Assembly: GCA_017163975.1 (NCBI GenBank)
Contig: JAFFSR010000279.1
Location: forward strand, 993,001-1,057,000
Length of the DNA stretch: 64,000 bases
DNA from: Anastatus disparis
Taxonomy: Eukaryota; Arthropoda; Insecta; Hymenoptera; Eupelmidae
Direction of reading: 5' to 3'
Numbering within the stretch: position 1 is the stretch's first letter; each line of letters starts with the position of its first letter. Positions 47,721 through 58,315 of this stretch are shown piece by piece. The translations under genes and the position numbers were made by a program. The notes under the pieces are model-generated. The model did no database searches, was not told the DNA's origin, and saw nothing but the letters and a program-made list of their open reading frames with translations.

Positions 47721-47904
47721 AGCATTTTATTCAAACCTGTATACTTTTACATTGGATTCTACTTTTGGATTGGATTCAGTGGAGCATTTTTCTTATAATG
47801 TTTTATACAGGCTGCGCTTCAGACGCTTTAATATTTTTTTTTAATTTTAATTGCAATACGTTGGTGTGTCTCATCTTAACATTAGACATAACAAATCTAA
47901 TAGC

Positions 47905-48235
47905 ACATCCTGATATGCAGCCGATTCAACAGCGCATCCCCATATGCAGCTGATTTAACAGATTATCCCAATATGCGACTGATTAAACAGTGCATCCCCA
48001 TATCCAGTCGATTCAACAACACATTTCCTTATGTAGCTGATTTAACAGCATATCCCCATACGCAGCAGATTCAACAGCGCGCTCCCTTATGCAGCCGATT
48101 TAGCAGCGTATTTCCACACGCAGCCGAATCAACAGTGCATTCTCCTATGTGGTCGATTTAACAGGGCATCTTCATATGCAGGCGATGATATAACAGCGCA
48201 TCCTCTTATGTAGCTGATTCAACACCATATCAAAC
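47905..48235 (-). repeat. 30-bp tandem array, about 11 copies (inverted)
   Basis: Units of the type CATATGCAGCCGATTCAACA plus GCGCATCCC, more diverged than the array at 41165-41340. Confidence 0.88.
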
Positions 48236-48274
48236 TATTGATTTTGATAGCGTCAGTTAATATATATTTTAGTA

Positions 48275-50935
48275 AAGTAAGGGCAAATAAATGCTAACTT
48301 TTTCATAAAATTGTCCTTGAGATTTATTAATAGTCATCGCAAAACCTAATCTAATAGGAATCTGTTCTCGTTGTTAATTAAGATTTGTTTCGTAGATGGA
48401 GATAAACTTATTCTTACAATGAAAACTAATTTACTTTTGTTTTGTCCAGTTGCGAATTTCGCTTGATAGGAATATCCAAGCAATTTTTTTACTATTAACT
48501 TTGTTCCATTACAAACTCACTCATTGACATTTGAATTTTTTAAAAGTATTATGATAGCCCCTATTTTTCAATGAAATTTATGTAGTGAATTTCATAAGGA
48601 GTTAACTTATTTAAAAATTCTGTAGGTAACATAATAACTAAATTTTCTTTGTTATTATCTTCAGCTGTATCAATACTCAAATATTCAACATGTTTTCATC
48701 CCATCAATTTCGAAACGTTATTATTGATTTCAGTAAAATCATTATTTTTAGGAGCCAAAATAACTTTCTCCGTTAGATTCGTATTGTTTGTTTTTATTGC
48801 TTTTCCTAATATTTCTTCGACAAGATTCTTTAGTGATAAAATTATCGAGAATAGCACTTAGTTCAATATCATCTTCAAAAACATTGCGGCGTTTTCCTTC
48901 TCCGATATCTAATTACCATTATTTAAAATTATTATCATTATCCGAAACTCGCAGATTTTCATTTAACTCCGTTTGCTTAAAATTCTGCCAGAATAAACTA
49001 AAATTAACTGAATTTTCAATAAGGTTCATACGGCTTCCATGTCGAACTATTGGTAATGTTTGTCTGAATTATCCTGATACAATTACAGTTTAACCACTGA
49101 AAGGTTGGTTTACATCGCATAAATCTTGAAAATAACGATTAACTGCTTCAAAAGCAAATTTTGAAGTTATGGATATTTCATCACAAACAATTATTTGTCT
49201 TTTCTTTAATTGTTTACTTCCTGCAGAATTAGGCTTAACATTACAAGTCGCACAATCCGTTATATTTAACGGTAGTTCAAATTTTGGATTTACTGTTTTT
49301 CCATCGACTAATGAATTCGCTGCTATACCTGTCCAATCTACACATAAATAATGTATAGTATGATATTTAAAATAAGCTATAAAAACGTTAAGGAGGCTCC
49401 TCAGTCTCTAATGTTATTTTCTAAACTGAATGGATTTTCATAAACCTTGAAAAAATGTTCATTGACCTTCCGTCTTTTCATTGCTTAAAAAAAATATAGG
49501 GTAAGCCATCAAAATTTAAAGAAATCAATGTGTCAAATCATTGTTCTTATACACAGGCCTTATGTGAAAAATGCACGATGGAACTACAAATGTTATCGTA
49601 ATTAAATCTCTACGCAAAGATTTTTTATACAAAACTAGAGGGATATAGATTTTTTAATAAGGATTACAATGCAATAAAGAAAAAAGAGGGTAAACCATCA
49701 AAATAAAGAGAAATTAAGTGTAAAAGTTGAAAATATTTGATTAACGTAGAATCGAAAGAATCAGCTGGTATATACTGCGCATGCGTGATAATTCTAAGAC
49801 GCTCAGAGCGCGTGTATATATATTACGAAGTCCGCTGTATAGTGCCGTATATAAGTAAATAGTCACAAGAGCTTTTCAAGAAAAAAAAAATTTTTTTTTA
49901 ACATATATTTATGCAATGATTTTTGTTCTTGAAATAATAATAATTATAATTTAGAAACATAGAGTGTATTCATCTATGAAAATTTGCAATAATACAAAGA
50001 ACACCAAGGAACCCAAAACATGATACGGTCCTAGCATGATGAGCCTCCTTAAGTAAATACATTTTTCTACTTCCACCTGGTCCATCTATAAAAATATATT
50101 TTTCATTACTTTAAATGTTTAAACTTTTTATAATAGATTTGAATCATCGCCTTCGTTTATCATTTGAAGAATTTATTTTCATTTGTAATTCATTAAGAAT
50201 ATTATTATTATGATTTAAAATTGTTTCATCATTATCTTTTTCTATGAATGTGCTTATGTTAGGTGAATTAAAATCGTTTAAATAAAATCTATTGACTTGT
50301 AAATTATTCTTAATAAAATTTAATGCAGAATTTTCACCTATATTTTTTTCGTATTTAGGATGGTAAAACTTATCTTTACATTTTTTATATAAATCTCGTT
50401 CATTTGTAGAATTATGAAAAACGTAAGTAAAAGCAAATAGTTCACAAACAGCATATGAGAATTTACTTTGCCTTCATTAATTAATTGTTTTGCCTTAGCT
50501 GCCTCATAAAACGAATTGTACATCATATCATCAACAGTACGCAAAGCTTTAAAAGATGTGGCTCCGTCAACATGTAATGGTAATAACCTAATAATATAAC
50601 GTTCTCTGTCTTTCAGACTTACTAAGTACATTCTACTAAGTATTGATTTCCTTTTTTTCTTTTATTCCACTTTTTCACTTTTTCATCAAATGTATAAAAA
50701 TTTGGTATTTCTAAATAAAAGTAATTTCGCGCTTCAAAATCTTCTCTATACAATTTAAAATATGTTGTTAATGTTGTACCCACATTTTTTTGCATGATCA
50801 TTTCTTCTTTTCCTACTTTGAAAAATACATTTTGTTGATTTTCTTCACAAACGCTTAGATGTTTTATAGTATGTGAAATAACATGTAAAGGATATTCTAA
50901 TAATCTGTGCATTGCTTCAGGTGGACATTAATATC
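48275..50935 (-). pseudogene. Helitron Pif1-like helicase region, copy 2
   Basis: From 50935 downward: CPPEAMHRLLEYPLHVISHT and ENQQNVFFKVGKEE (50912-50622), then KDRERYIIRLLPLHVDGATS (50631-50338). Walker A near 50070-50100 reads FIDGPGGSRKMYLLK. The second glycine of GxGKS has become Arg and the Ser has become Met, so ATP binding is lost. A 657-bp insertion (49392-50048) splits the frame right after Walker A. Beyond it the plus-strand sequence 48788-49330 is the antisense of the motif II region. The piece ends at RLGFAMTINKSQGQFYEKV near 48290, lacking the rest of the C-terminus. Confidence 0.82.
49392..50048. mobile_element. 657-bp TTAA-inserting element inside the helicase
   Basis: The terminal inverted repeat is GGAGGCTC at 49392 and GAGCCTCC at 50041-50048. 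TTAA stands at 49388-49391 and 50049-50052. The uninterrupted copy 1 reads ACTTAACG at this site, so removing the insert and one TTAA restores it. Unlike family D the interior is not a full palindrome. It contains a direct repeat of a GGGTAARCCATCAAAAT-type motif about 190 bp apart. Probably a piggyBac-type non-autonomous element. Confidence 0.87.
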
Positions 50936-52700
50936 GTGTATTAATGTATTTTTGGATCTCGTCATATTAATATTCAACATTTTCACAATTGTCATTTTGA
51001 AAAGTGTGAAACATGAGACTTTTTAAATTAAAAAATAAGCGTACACCGGGCGCGAACCCCGTTCCTCGAGATCTCCAGGCACAAGCTCTAACCACTGAGG
51101 CAGTGCCGCACTGCTATATACAAGTTGAAATCATACTTATAAGGCTCTTTGCCGGTATAGTAGATATCTTTATGAAAATATAACATGTGGATGGAAAATC
51201 CATCATGTTACAAGTGTCTTTATTTTCTGATAGAAAATCGACATTCACTTGATGTATTTTAATGTATGCACAATCATGACCTTAATAACAGTATTTGAAT
51301 AAATATTTAATGCATTGTACAGTGGAAAATACTTCTAAGTTTATGTGTGCATTGAATTAAAATAATAAGTAAGGATTATAAAGAACAACGAATCCATTAT
51401 CTGCAACTCTTTCTGTAAATTTATTTTTGAAAATTGTTTTGACGCCATCATTTTTACTTTCGTATAGTGGATATCCATTTGATTTATATGTTGTATTGTT
51501 TAATTTTTTTGGAAAATTTTTAGTATATTGTTCCGTATTTTATTCATGCACGGACAATTTATATTTTGCATACCAAAGAGATCGTGTATCATAAATTTTT
51601 TAACAATACTATATAATTTTGGATAAATATCTTTTTTTAGGATTTCTGCACTCATTATTTTATCAACTTTTTCGGAAATGTTAAATTTATCATTTTTATC
51701 TAAGAATAACAACACATGCATATGCGGTAATCCTTGTTTTTTAAATTTAAATACATAACTATATGCAATACAATTTCCGAATATTCCTTTTTTTATTACT
51801 GAAATTTTCAATTCTTCTACTTTTTGATGAAATACTTTCGTTTAAATATCTAGTCTATTTATTGCATTTCCATAAATTTCCAAGTTTTCAGTCATTTCTT
51901 TCCAATGTAGGTTACAGGTCATAGTTGCAAAAAGGTTAGGTTTACCATGATAATTTACAAGTGTCATTAAGTCAATGTAATTTTGTTTCAAAATCGTAGA
52001 CTTTCTATAAAGTTTGATGGTAATATAACTATTTTTCTAATTTTTATAGAATCTTATTCTTTTTTGTTATGTAAATAGTCCATAACAGCTTTGTAACAAT
52101 CACTTCTTAATACCTTTTCGTTTTTTCGTATGAAATATTATCTGGAGATTTCAACTTTTACAAACGCATCAACCATGAAGTGTTGAGATAATTTTCCGAA
52201 ATTAAAATATGGATTAGATTCATTTCTGACACTAAATCTATAATTATGAAATTGCAAATTTGAAATATTAGATTTCCCAAATTTACTTTTCATATTTGGC
52301 ATCCATCCAAAACCACTATTAGGATGAATAATCGGATATGTCATAGGATCTGTATGTTTGCTAATTGTCGGTATACTAATTGGTTTACCATACTTAGAAT
52401 AAATGACAATATCACGTTCAATAGGAGAAAGATCGGCTTCTTTAACATATACTATTGCAACTTCATTACAGGTAGGTAGATTATATCTATTTTTATCCAA
52501 ATTATTACTGCGGACAATAGACATAGTAACAGTTCTTGAAGGACAATTAATTTTCGCACATCGTTGTAGTTCTTCTTCTTTTACTTCATGCGTCATTTTA
52601 TAGGCCTTAGCATAAGGGTTAATGTTTCTTATGAAGTTATCTCAATGTTTTAATAATGTTAAATTTGTATTAAACTTATTATGTTCAATCGTTGCCATTT
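50936..52700 (-). pseudogene. Helitron Rep region, copy 2
   Basis: From 52606 downward: KEEELQRCAKINCPSRTVTM, DIVIYSKYGKPISIP, DPMTYPIIHPNSGFGWMPN (52596-52138). Then the HUH block KQGLPHMHVLLF (51811-51500) and a tyrosine block near 51290 reading IKYLFKYCY followed by a stop where copy 1 has Lys. The HUH histidines and both tyrosines remain, but the frame is broken by several shifts and by the insertion at about 51009-51215. Confidence 0.83.
51009..51215 (-). mobile_element. Small insertion carrying a tRNA-like segment
   Basis: Compared with copy 1 (38460-38500), the Rep frame is interrupted between two copies of AAGTGT (51003-51008 and about 51216-51221), consistent with a 6-bp target duplication. 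The edges are short inverted repeats (GAAACATGA and TCATGTTAC). On the minus strand the centre (about 51052-51122) has an A box TGCCTCAGTGGTTAGAGC and a B box GGGTTCGCGCCC. It is about 71 nt with a GGA anticodon-position triplet, but poor stems. It is either an unusual SINE with the tRNA-like part internal or a MITE that picked up a tRNA sequence. Confidence 0.65.
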
Positions 52701-52706
52701 CATTAT

Positions 52707-53460
52707 CTAAAATATATAATGGTCCATATTTACGTGCTTCATCTTTATTAGGACGTAACGCATGTACATTATGGTAAATTTGTCTATACTCATTTTTTTC
52801 TTATATTTCAATTCTGTTATCTTAGTGTTTTCTAATTTTTCTTCATATTTTTTTGGTTGTTTTTCATTAATTTTTATATAAGCTTCTTTCTTACGTAAAG
52901 CCTCATTCACACTTATTTGTTCTAATTTATCACAACTTATTTTTTCCTTTAATCTCAATTTAGTTATCTTAGTATTTTCTAATTTTTCTTCATATTTTTT
53001 TGGTTGTTTTTCATTAATTTTTATATAAGCTTCTTTCTTACGTAAAGACTCATTCACACTTATTTGTTCTAATTTATCACAACTTATTTTTTCCTTTAAT
53101 CTCAATTTAGTTATCTTAGTATTTTCTAATTTTTCTTCATATTTTTTTGGTTGTTTTTCTTTAATTTTTGTATAAGCTTCTTACTTACGTTAAGCCTCAT
53201 TTGCACGTATTTGTTCCTATTTATCAGTACTCATTTTTTCCTTGAATTTTGTTATCTTAGTATTTTCTAATTTCTGTTTATATTTATTTGGTTGTACTTT
53301 TTTTATTTTCATGTAAGCTTTTTTCTTACGTAAAGCTTTTTGAACACGTCTTAGTTCTAATTCATCATTACTATTTCTTTCTTCAATATTATTATCTGGA
53401 TTTAAAAAATTTGTATCTGAAATGCCATTGTTGATTTCCATCAAAATTGTTTCATGATTC
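52707..53460 (-). pseudogene. Lys/Glu-rich coiled-coil repeats, copy 2
   Basis: Units with KLEQISVNESLRKKEAYIKI and QPKKYEEKLENTKITK repeat every 147 bp (52816, 52963, 53110). Adjacent units are nearly identical, which implies recent homogenisation even though the rest of the element is decayed. Confidence 0.78.
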
Positions 53461-53499
53461 TAATTCTTTTGTTTACAATTCATTTCCATGTTTTTTTTT

Positions 53500-54054
53500 T
53501 TGTTCTGTCAATAAATGCATTTGTGAGTTTTTTTTCTAATAGTTCAAGCTCGGCGAAATCTAAATTTAATGGTATTTGATTAAGACTTTGCTCATGACAA
53601 ACACTCCTCTATATTATGTCCGGTGGATTATCGTAATTAATATTTGCGTACTGTTTCGAATACTATGGTCCGTTCTGATTTGTTTGGAAATAATCTGTTT
53701 ATATAAATCTAATGCTCATCTTGTAGATATTTATGATTTAAACTCATATATCTGAATTACCGTATTATTATAATACATACAAATCCAGTGACCTTTTTCT
53801 AAATTTCCGGGAAATAATAATTGCATAAATTCTCTATCGATTGGTACTGAATTAATATATTGTGGTCTTTGAATTAGTAAAGTTGATTTCAAGTTAAATG
53901 AAGTGCACTGGTTCAAAATAATAATAAATTCTAATATATGAATATCAGTTAATATGAAAGCAATCCCGCTATACAATCCCTGTCCTTTAACAATCAATTT
54001 ATCTTTCTCAGTCAAAATCATTATCGAAAATTGAAATTCTTTTAAGAATTTCAA
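53500..54054 (-). pseudogene. Ulp1-like protease region, copy 2
   Basis: 54054-53731 reads KGQGLYSGIAFILTDIHILE, RPQYINSVPIDREFMQLLFP and GHWICMYYNN, then IQIYEF. The H-W block lost from copy 1 is present. The downstream segment that would hold the catalytic cysteine is deleted: the sequence jumps from the NK..FPNKSE-equivalent (about 53690) to the INYDNPPDI-equivalent (about 53640). Between them the two copies document both halves of the domain. Confidence 0.65.
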
Positions 54055-54576
54055 TTTATTTTCAATGAACTTTTTTTAATGATATATACAATAAAATTGC
54101 TTTTATATTAACTACTTTCATTCACTGCCTTCTTACTTTAAAAGCTGAAATATGAAACAAATTATGAAAAATGCTATGAATTAATTGTTATATGATAAAT
54201 AAATAATAATGAAATTTGTAAAAATAATATATTGATGAAAAATGATTCCTTTATATTCTCAATAAATTACTTGCTTTTATTTGCGTTTTTCATAATCCTC
54301 TAAATTCACGAGATTTATAAAAAAAATATAAAGAGAAGTTATACCATCCTAAATACGAAAAAATATAAAGATAAGTTATACCATCCTAAATACGAAAAAA
54401 ATAAAGGTGAAAATCTTGCATTGAATGTTATTGAAAATAATTTATAAGTCGATGGATTTTCTTCAAATGATTTTAATTTACCTAACATACCCACACAGCA
54501 TGAAATATTGCAGTGAAACTTTCACTGAAATATTGTGCTGAAATATTGTCACAAGATTGCAGCAATCTTGTCTTAA

Positions 54577-54961
54577 GAGCAGGCCGGATTCGCTGTCCTT
54601 GTCTAATAGGCATTTTTGTTATTTACTCAAGTTTTAATCGGTGTATCTTCAAATTAAAGGTCGAGCGCAATAGATATTATTATTATGAACATCTATGCAC
54701 AAGAAAAAAAATATCTACTGGTTTGTTTTTGAGAAAAGTAAGTAACGCCAAAGTAAAAGTTTATGTTTATAATATTTTCGCGTTACTTACTTTTCTCAAA
54801 AACAAACCGGTAGATATTTTTTTTCTTGTGCATAGATGTTCATAATAATAATATCTATTGCGCTTGACCTTTAATTTGAAGATACACCGATTAAAACTTG
54901 AGTAAATAACAAACAACTCAATTGTTACTCGGTCGGTATCAGGTTCTACTCCGGCCTACCG
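54577..54961. mobile_element. TTAA foldback family D, copy 3 (diverged subtype)
   Basis: Starts GAGCAGGCCGGATTCGCTGT, related to the family D start GAGGAGGCCGTATAGCTC, and shares GTCCTTGTCTAA. TTAA at 54573-54576 and 54962-54965. The arms pair over about 170 bp through TTTTTGAGAAAAGTAAGTAA near the centre. Confidence 0.85.
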
Positions 54962-56492
54962 TTAACATTGCTAAGAGGTTTCATGAAACATTTCAATGTG
55001 ATATTGCTGCAAACTTGCTACAAGGTTACAGAAAATAATTCAGGCAATATTGCAAGGAACCTTTCATGAAAGGTTGCAGCGAGGTTTCTGCAATATTTTA
55101 GAAACAATTCGTGAAATATTGCAAGAAAACTTTCATGACATGTTTCAGCGAGGTTTCCAGCAAGATTTAGAAAACATTTCATAAAATATTGCAAGGAACC
55201 TTTCATGAAAGGTTGCAGCAAGGTTTCTGCAAGATTTTAGAAATATTTCATGAAATTCCGCAAGAAACCTCTTATGAAAGATTGCAGCGAGGTTTCTGTA
55301 AGATTTTAGAAATATTTCATGAAATATTGCAAGAAAACTTTCACGAAAGGTTGCAGCAAGGTTTCTGTAAGATTTTAGAAATATTTCATGAAATATTGCA
55401 AAGAAACTTTCACGAAAGGTTGCAGCGAGGTTTCCAGCACGATTAAGAAATTATTTCATGGAATATTGCAAGGAACCTTTCATGAAAGGTTGCAGCGAGG
55501 TTTCTACAAGATTTTAGAAATATTTCATAAAATATTGCTAGAAACCTTTCATGAAAGGTTGCAGCGCGGTTTCTGTAAGATCTTAAAAACATTTCATGAA
55601 ATATTGCAAGAAAACTTTTATTACATCTTTCAGCGGAATTTTCAGCAAGATTTAGACAACATTTTGATGGAATATTGCATCGAACTTTCTATGAAAGATT
55701 GCAGCGAGCTTTCTGCAAGATTTTAGAAACATTTTATAAAATATTGCAAGAAACCTTTCACGAAAGGTTGCAGCGAGGTTTCTGCAAGATTCTAGAAACA
55801 TTTCATGAAATATTGCAAGAAACCTTTCACGAAAGGTTTCAGCGAGTTTTCCAGCAAGATTTGGGGAACTTTTCATGGAATATTGCAAGAAACCTTTCAT
55901 GAAAGATTGCAGCGAGGTTCCTGCAAGATTTTAGAAACATTTTATGAAATATTGCAAGAAACCTTTCATGAAAGGTTTCAGTGAGGTTCCTAGCAAGATT
56001 TGGGGAACATTTTACGAAATATCGCAAGAGACCTTTGATGAAAGGTTGCAGCAAGGTTCATGCAAGATTTTAGAAACATTTTATGAAATATTGCAAGAAA
56101 CCTTTCGTGAAAGGTTTCAGTGAGGTTCCTAGCAAGATTTGGGGAACATTTTACAAAATATTGCAAGATACCTTTTATGAAAGGTTTCAAGGAGGTTTTC
56201 AGCAAAATTTGATGAATATTTTATGAAATATTACGAGGCATCTTTTGTTAAAAGTTGCAGAAAGATTTCTGCAAGGTTTTTGACAAGATTTCTAAGATAA
56301 CACAAAAAATATTGCTATGTACATCTCGCCAATGGTTATTACCATATTTTTGGCAATCTTGTTAAAATATTCCAGAAAAGCGTTTCATAAAAAGTATCAG
56401 CAAAGTTTCATGAATAATTTCAAAATGAAATTGCAGCAAACCTTTCATAAACAGCTTCAGCAATAATTCCGCAAGTTTTTATAAAAGATTCT

Positions 56493-56872
56493 ACGAGCAG
56501 TCCAGATTCGCTGTTTTTGCATTATATTTGGTTTCCTGTTATTTACTCAAGTATTTATTGCTGTAGTTGTATTGTAAACGGGAAGTTGAGCGCAATGAGT
56601 ATGCTATTATTATAAATATCTATGCGTAGGGCAAAAAAATCCATCGAATTGTTATTGAAAAAAGTGAAGAACGCATAAATATTAGAAACGAAACCTTTTA
56701 TTTCAATATTCTCTACTTTTCTCAAAAACGATGCTGAGGAATTTTTTTTTCTTGTGCACAAATATTGATAATAATACTATTGCGCTCAACTAGTAATTTA
56801 TAGATAGAACGATTAATACTTAAGCAAATAAGAAAAACTTTATCACACAAGGATAGAAAATCCTGCCTACTA
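56493..56872. mobile_element. TTAA foldback family D, copy 4 (degenerate)
   Basis: GAGCAGTCCAGATTCGCTG at the left and TCCTGCCTACTAG at the right. The arms pair imperfectly, sharing GCGCAAT, TTTCTCAAAAACGATG-like and TTGTGCACAAATATT segments with copy 3. The flanking TTAA has decayed. Confidence 0.7.
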
Positions 56873-58315
56873 GTAAATATTACTGCAGCAAGCTTTTGGC
56901 AAGATTTAAGAAATATTTTACAAAATATTGCAGGAAACCATAAGGAAAGGTATGAGCGTTGTTCGCGGTAAAATTTGGGAAAAATTTCATGAAATATTAC
57001 GAGAAACCTTTCATGAAAGATTGCTGCAAGGTTTCTTGAAATGTTGCTGCGAGGTTTTCATGAAAGGTTGCTGCAAGGTTTTTAGAAATATTTCAACCGG
57101 GTTCTAGCGCGGACATATAAATGTTGCTGCAATATCTCATAAAAGGTTGCTACGAGGTTTTCTGCAAGATTACGGCGAGATTTTCTGAAAAATTGCTGTG
57201 TGGTTGCTTGAAATGTTTTTGCTATTTTTTCCGCAAGATTCCTGTGAGGTTTCTTGAAATGTTTCTGTTACATTTCCTGAAAGATTGCTGCGAGGTTTCC
57301 TGCAAGGTTGCAGCGAGGTGTTCTAAAAGATTGCTGCAAGGTCTCTTGAAATGTTTCTGTTACATTTCCTGAAATATTGCTGTGAGGTTTTCATGAAAGG
57401 TTGCTGCGAGGTTTTCTGAAAGATTGCTGCGAGGTTTTTAGAAATATTTCAACTGGGTTCTAGCGCGGACATATAAATGTTGCTGCAATCTTTCATGAAA
57501 GGTTGCTGCGAAGTCTCGAAACTTTCATGAAATCTTGCAGCAACCTTGCAGCAATCTTTCATGCTGTGTGGGTAAGCACTTTTATAGAAGAAGATAATAA
57601 TCAAACAATTTTATATCATAATAATAATATTTTTAATGAATTAGAAATGAAAATAAATTCTTTAAATGATAAACAAAGGCAAATATTCAACTCTACTATA
57701 AAAAATTTAAACAACCAAAGTAAAGAAAAATATATTTTTATAGATGGACCAGGTAGAAGTGGAAAAAGTTATTTACTTAACGTTTTAATGCTGCTGCAAT
57801 AAATTAACAAATTTATAATGGAATTAATTTTGATGCTTCGTTTTCAAAAAAAGTTTGACATAATTACAAAATCATGAGTGAGGTTAGAGAATTAATTTAT
57901 TCTCAGTAGAAAAAATATTGTTTTTCACTGTACGAGTTGCGGGCAACTATTGATTTCTAGTAATAACTACTAGTTTTTCCAAAAACCTACATTTTTCGAT
58001 TAAAAAAGGATAGAGAGATACAACATCCTCTTAAATATAACAGATTGTACAACTTGTAATGTTGAGCCTAATTCTGCAGAAAGCAAACAAAGGGAACACA
58101 AATAATTATTTGGGATAAAATATCCATGACTTCAAAATTTGCTTTTGAAGCAGTTGATCGTCTTTTTTAAGATTTATGCGATGTGAACCAACCTATTGGT
58201 GGTAAAACTGTAATTGCATCAGGAGATTTCTGGCAAACTTTACTAATTGTACGACATGGAAGCCGTATGAACGTTATTGAAAATTAAGTTTGATTTAGTT
58301 TATTATGGCAGAATT

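Larger units (their letters stand above)
46760..54220 (-). mobile_element. Helitron-like element, copy 2 (minus strand)
   Basis: Inverse arrangement of copy 1: end block 46760-46865, GGCCC array 46900-47720, 30-bp array 47905-48235, helicase, Rep, coiled coil, protease region up to 54054, and upstream homology to about 54220. The helicase is cut at about 48275, before its C-terminal ALSR motif, and abuts the 30-bp array. Copies 1 and 2 thus lie tail to tail. Two later insertions split it, at 49392-50048 and about 51009-51215. Confidence 0.7.
54490..57572. mobile_element. Family C: 3083-bp element of palindrome-bearing tandem repeats, TA insertion
   Basis: Ends CCCACACAGCATGAAA and TTTCATGCTGTGTGGG; TA at 54488-54489 and 57573-57574. 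Deleting the element and one TA restores alignment with copy 1 of the helicase, so the boundaries are exact. From about 54980 to 56230 the interior is a 69-bp tandem array, with unit landmarks at 55211, 55280, 55349 and 55418. Each unit holds CTTTCATGAAAGGTTGCAG and GGTTTCTGCAAGATTTTAGA. A second, more diverged array of related motifs fills 56880-57560. Two family D palindromes are nested inside. No transposase. Confidence 0.87.
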
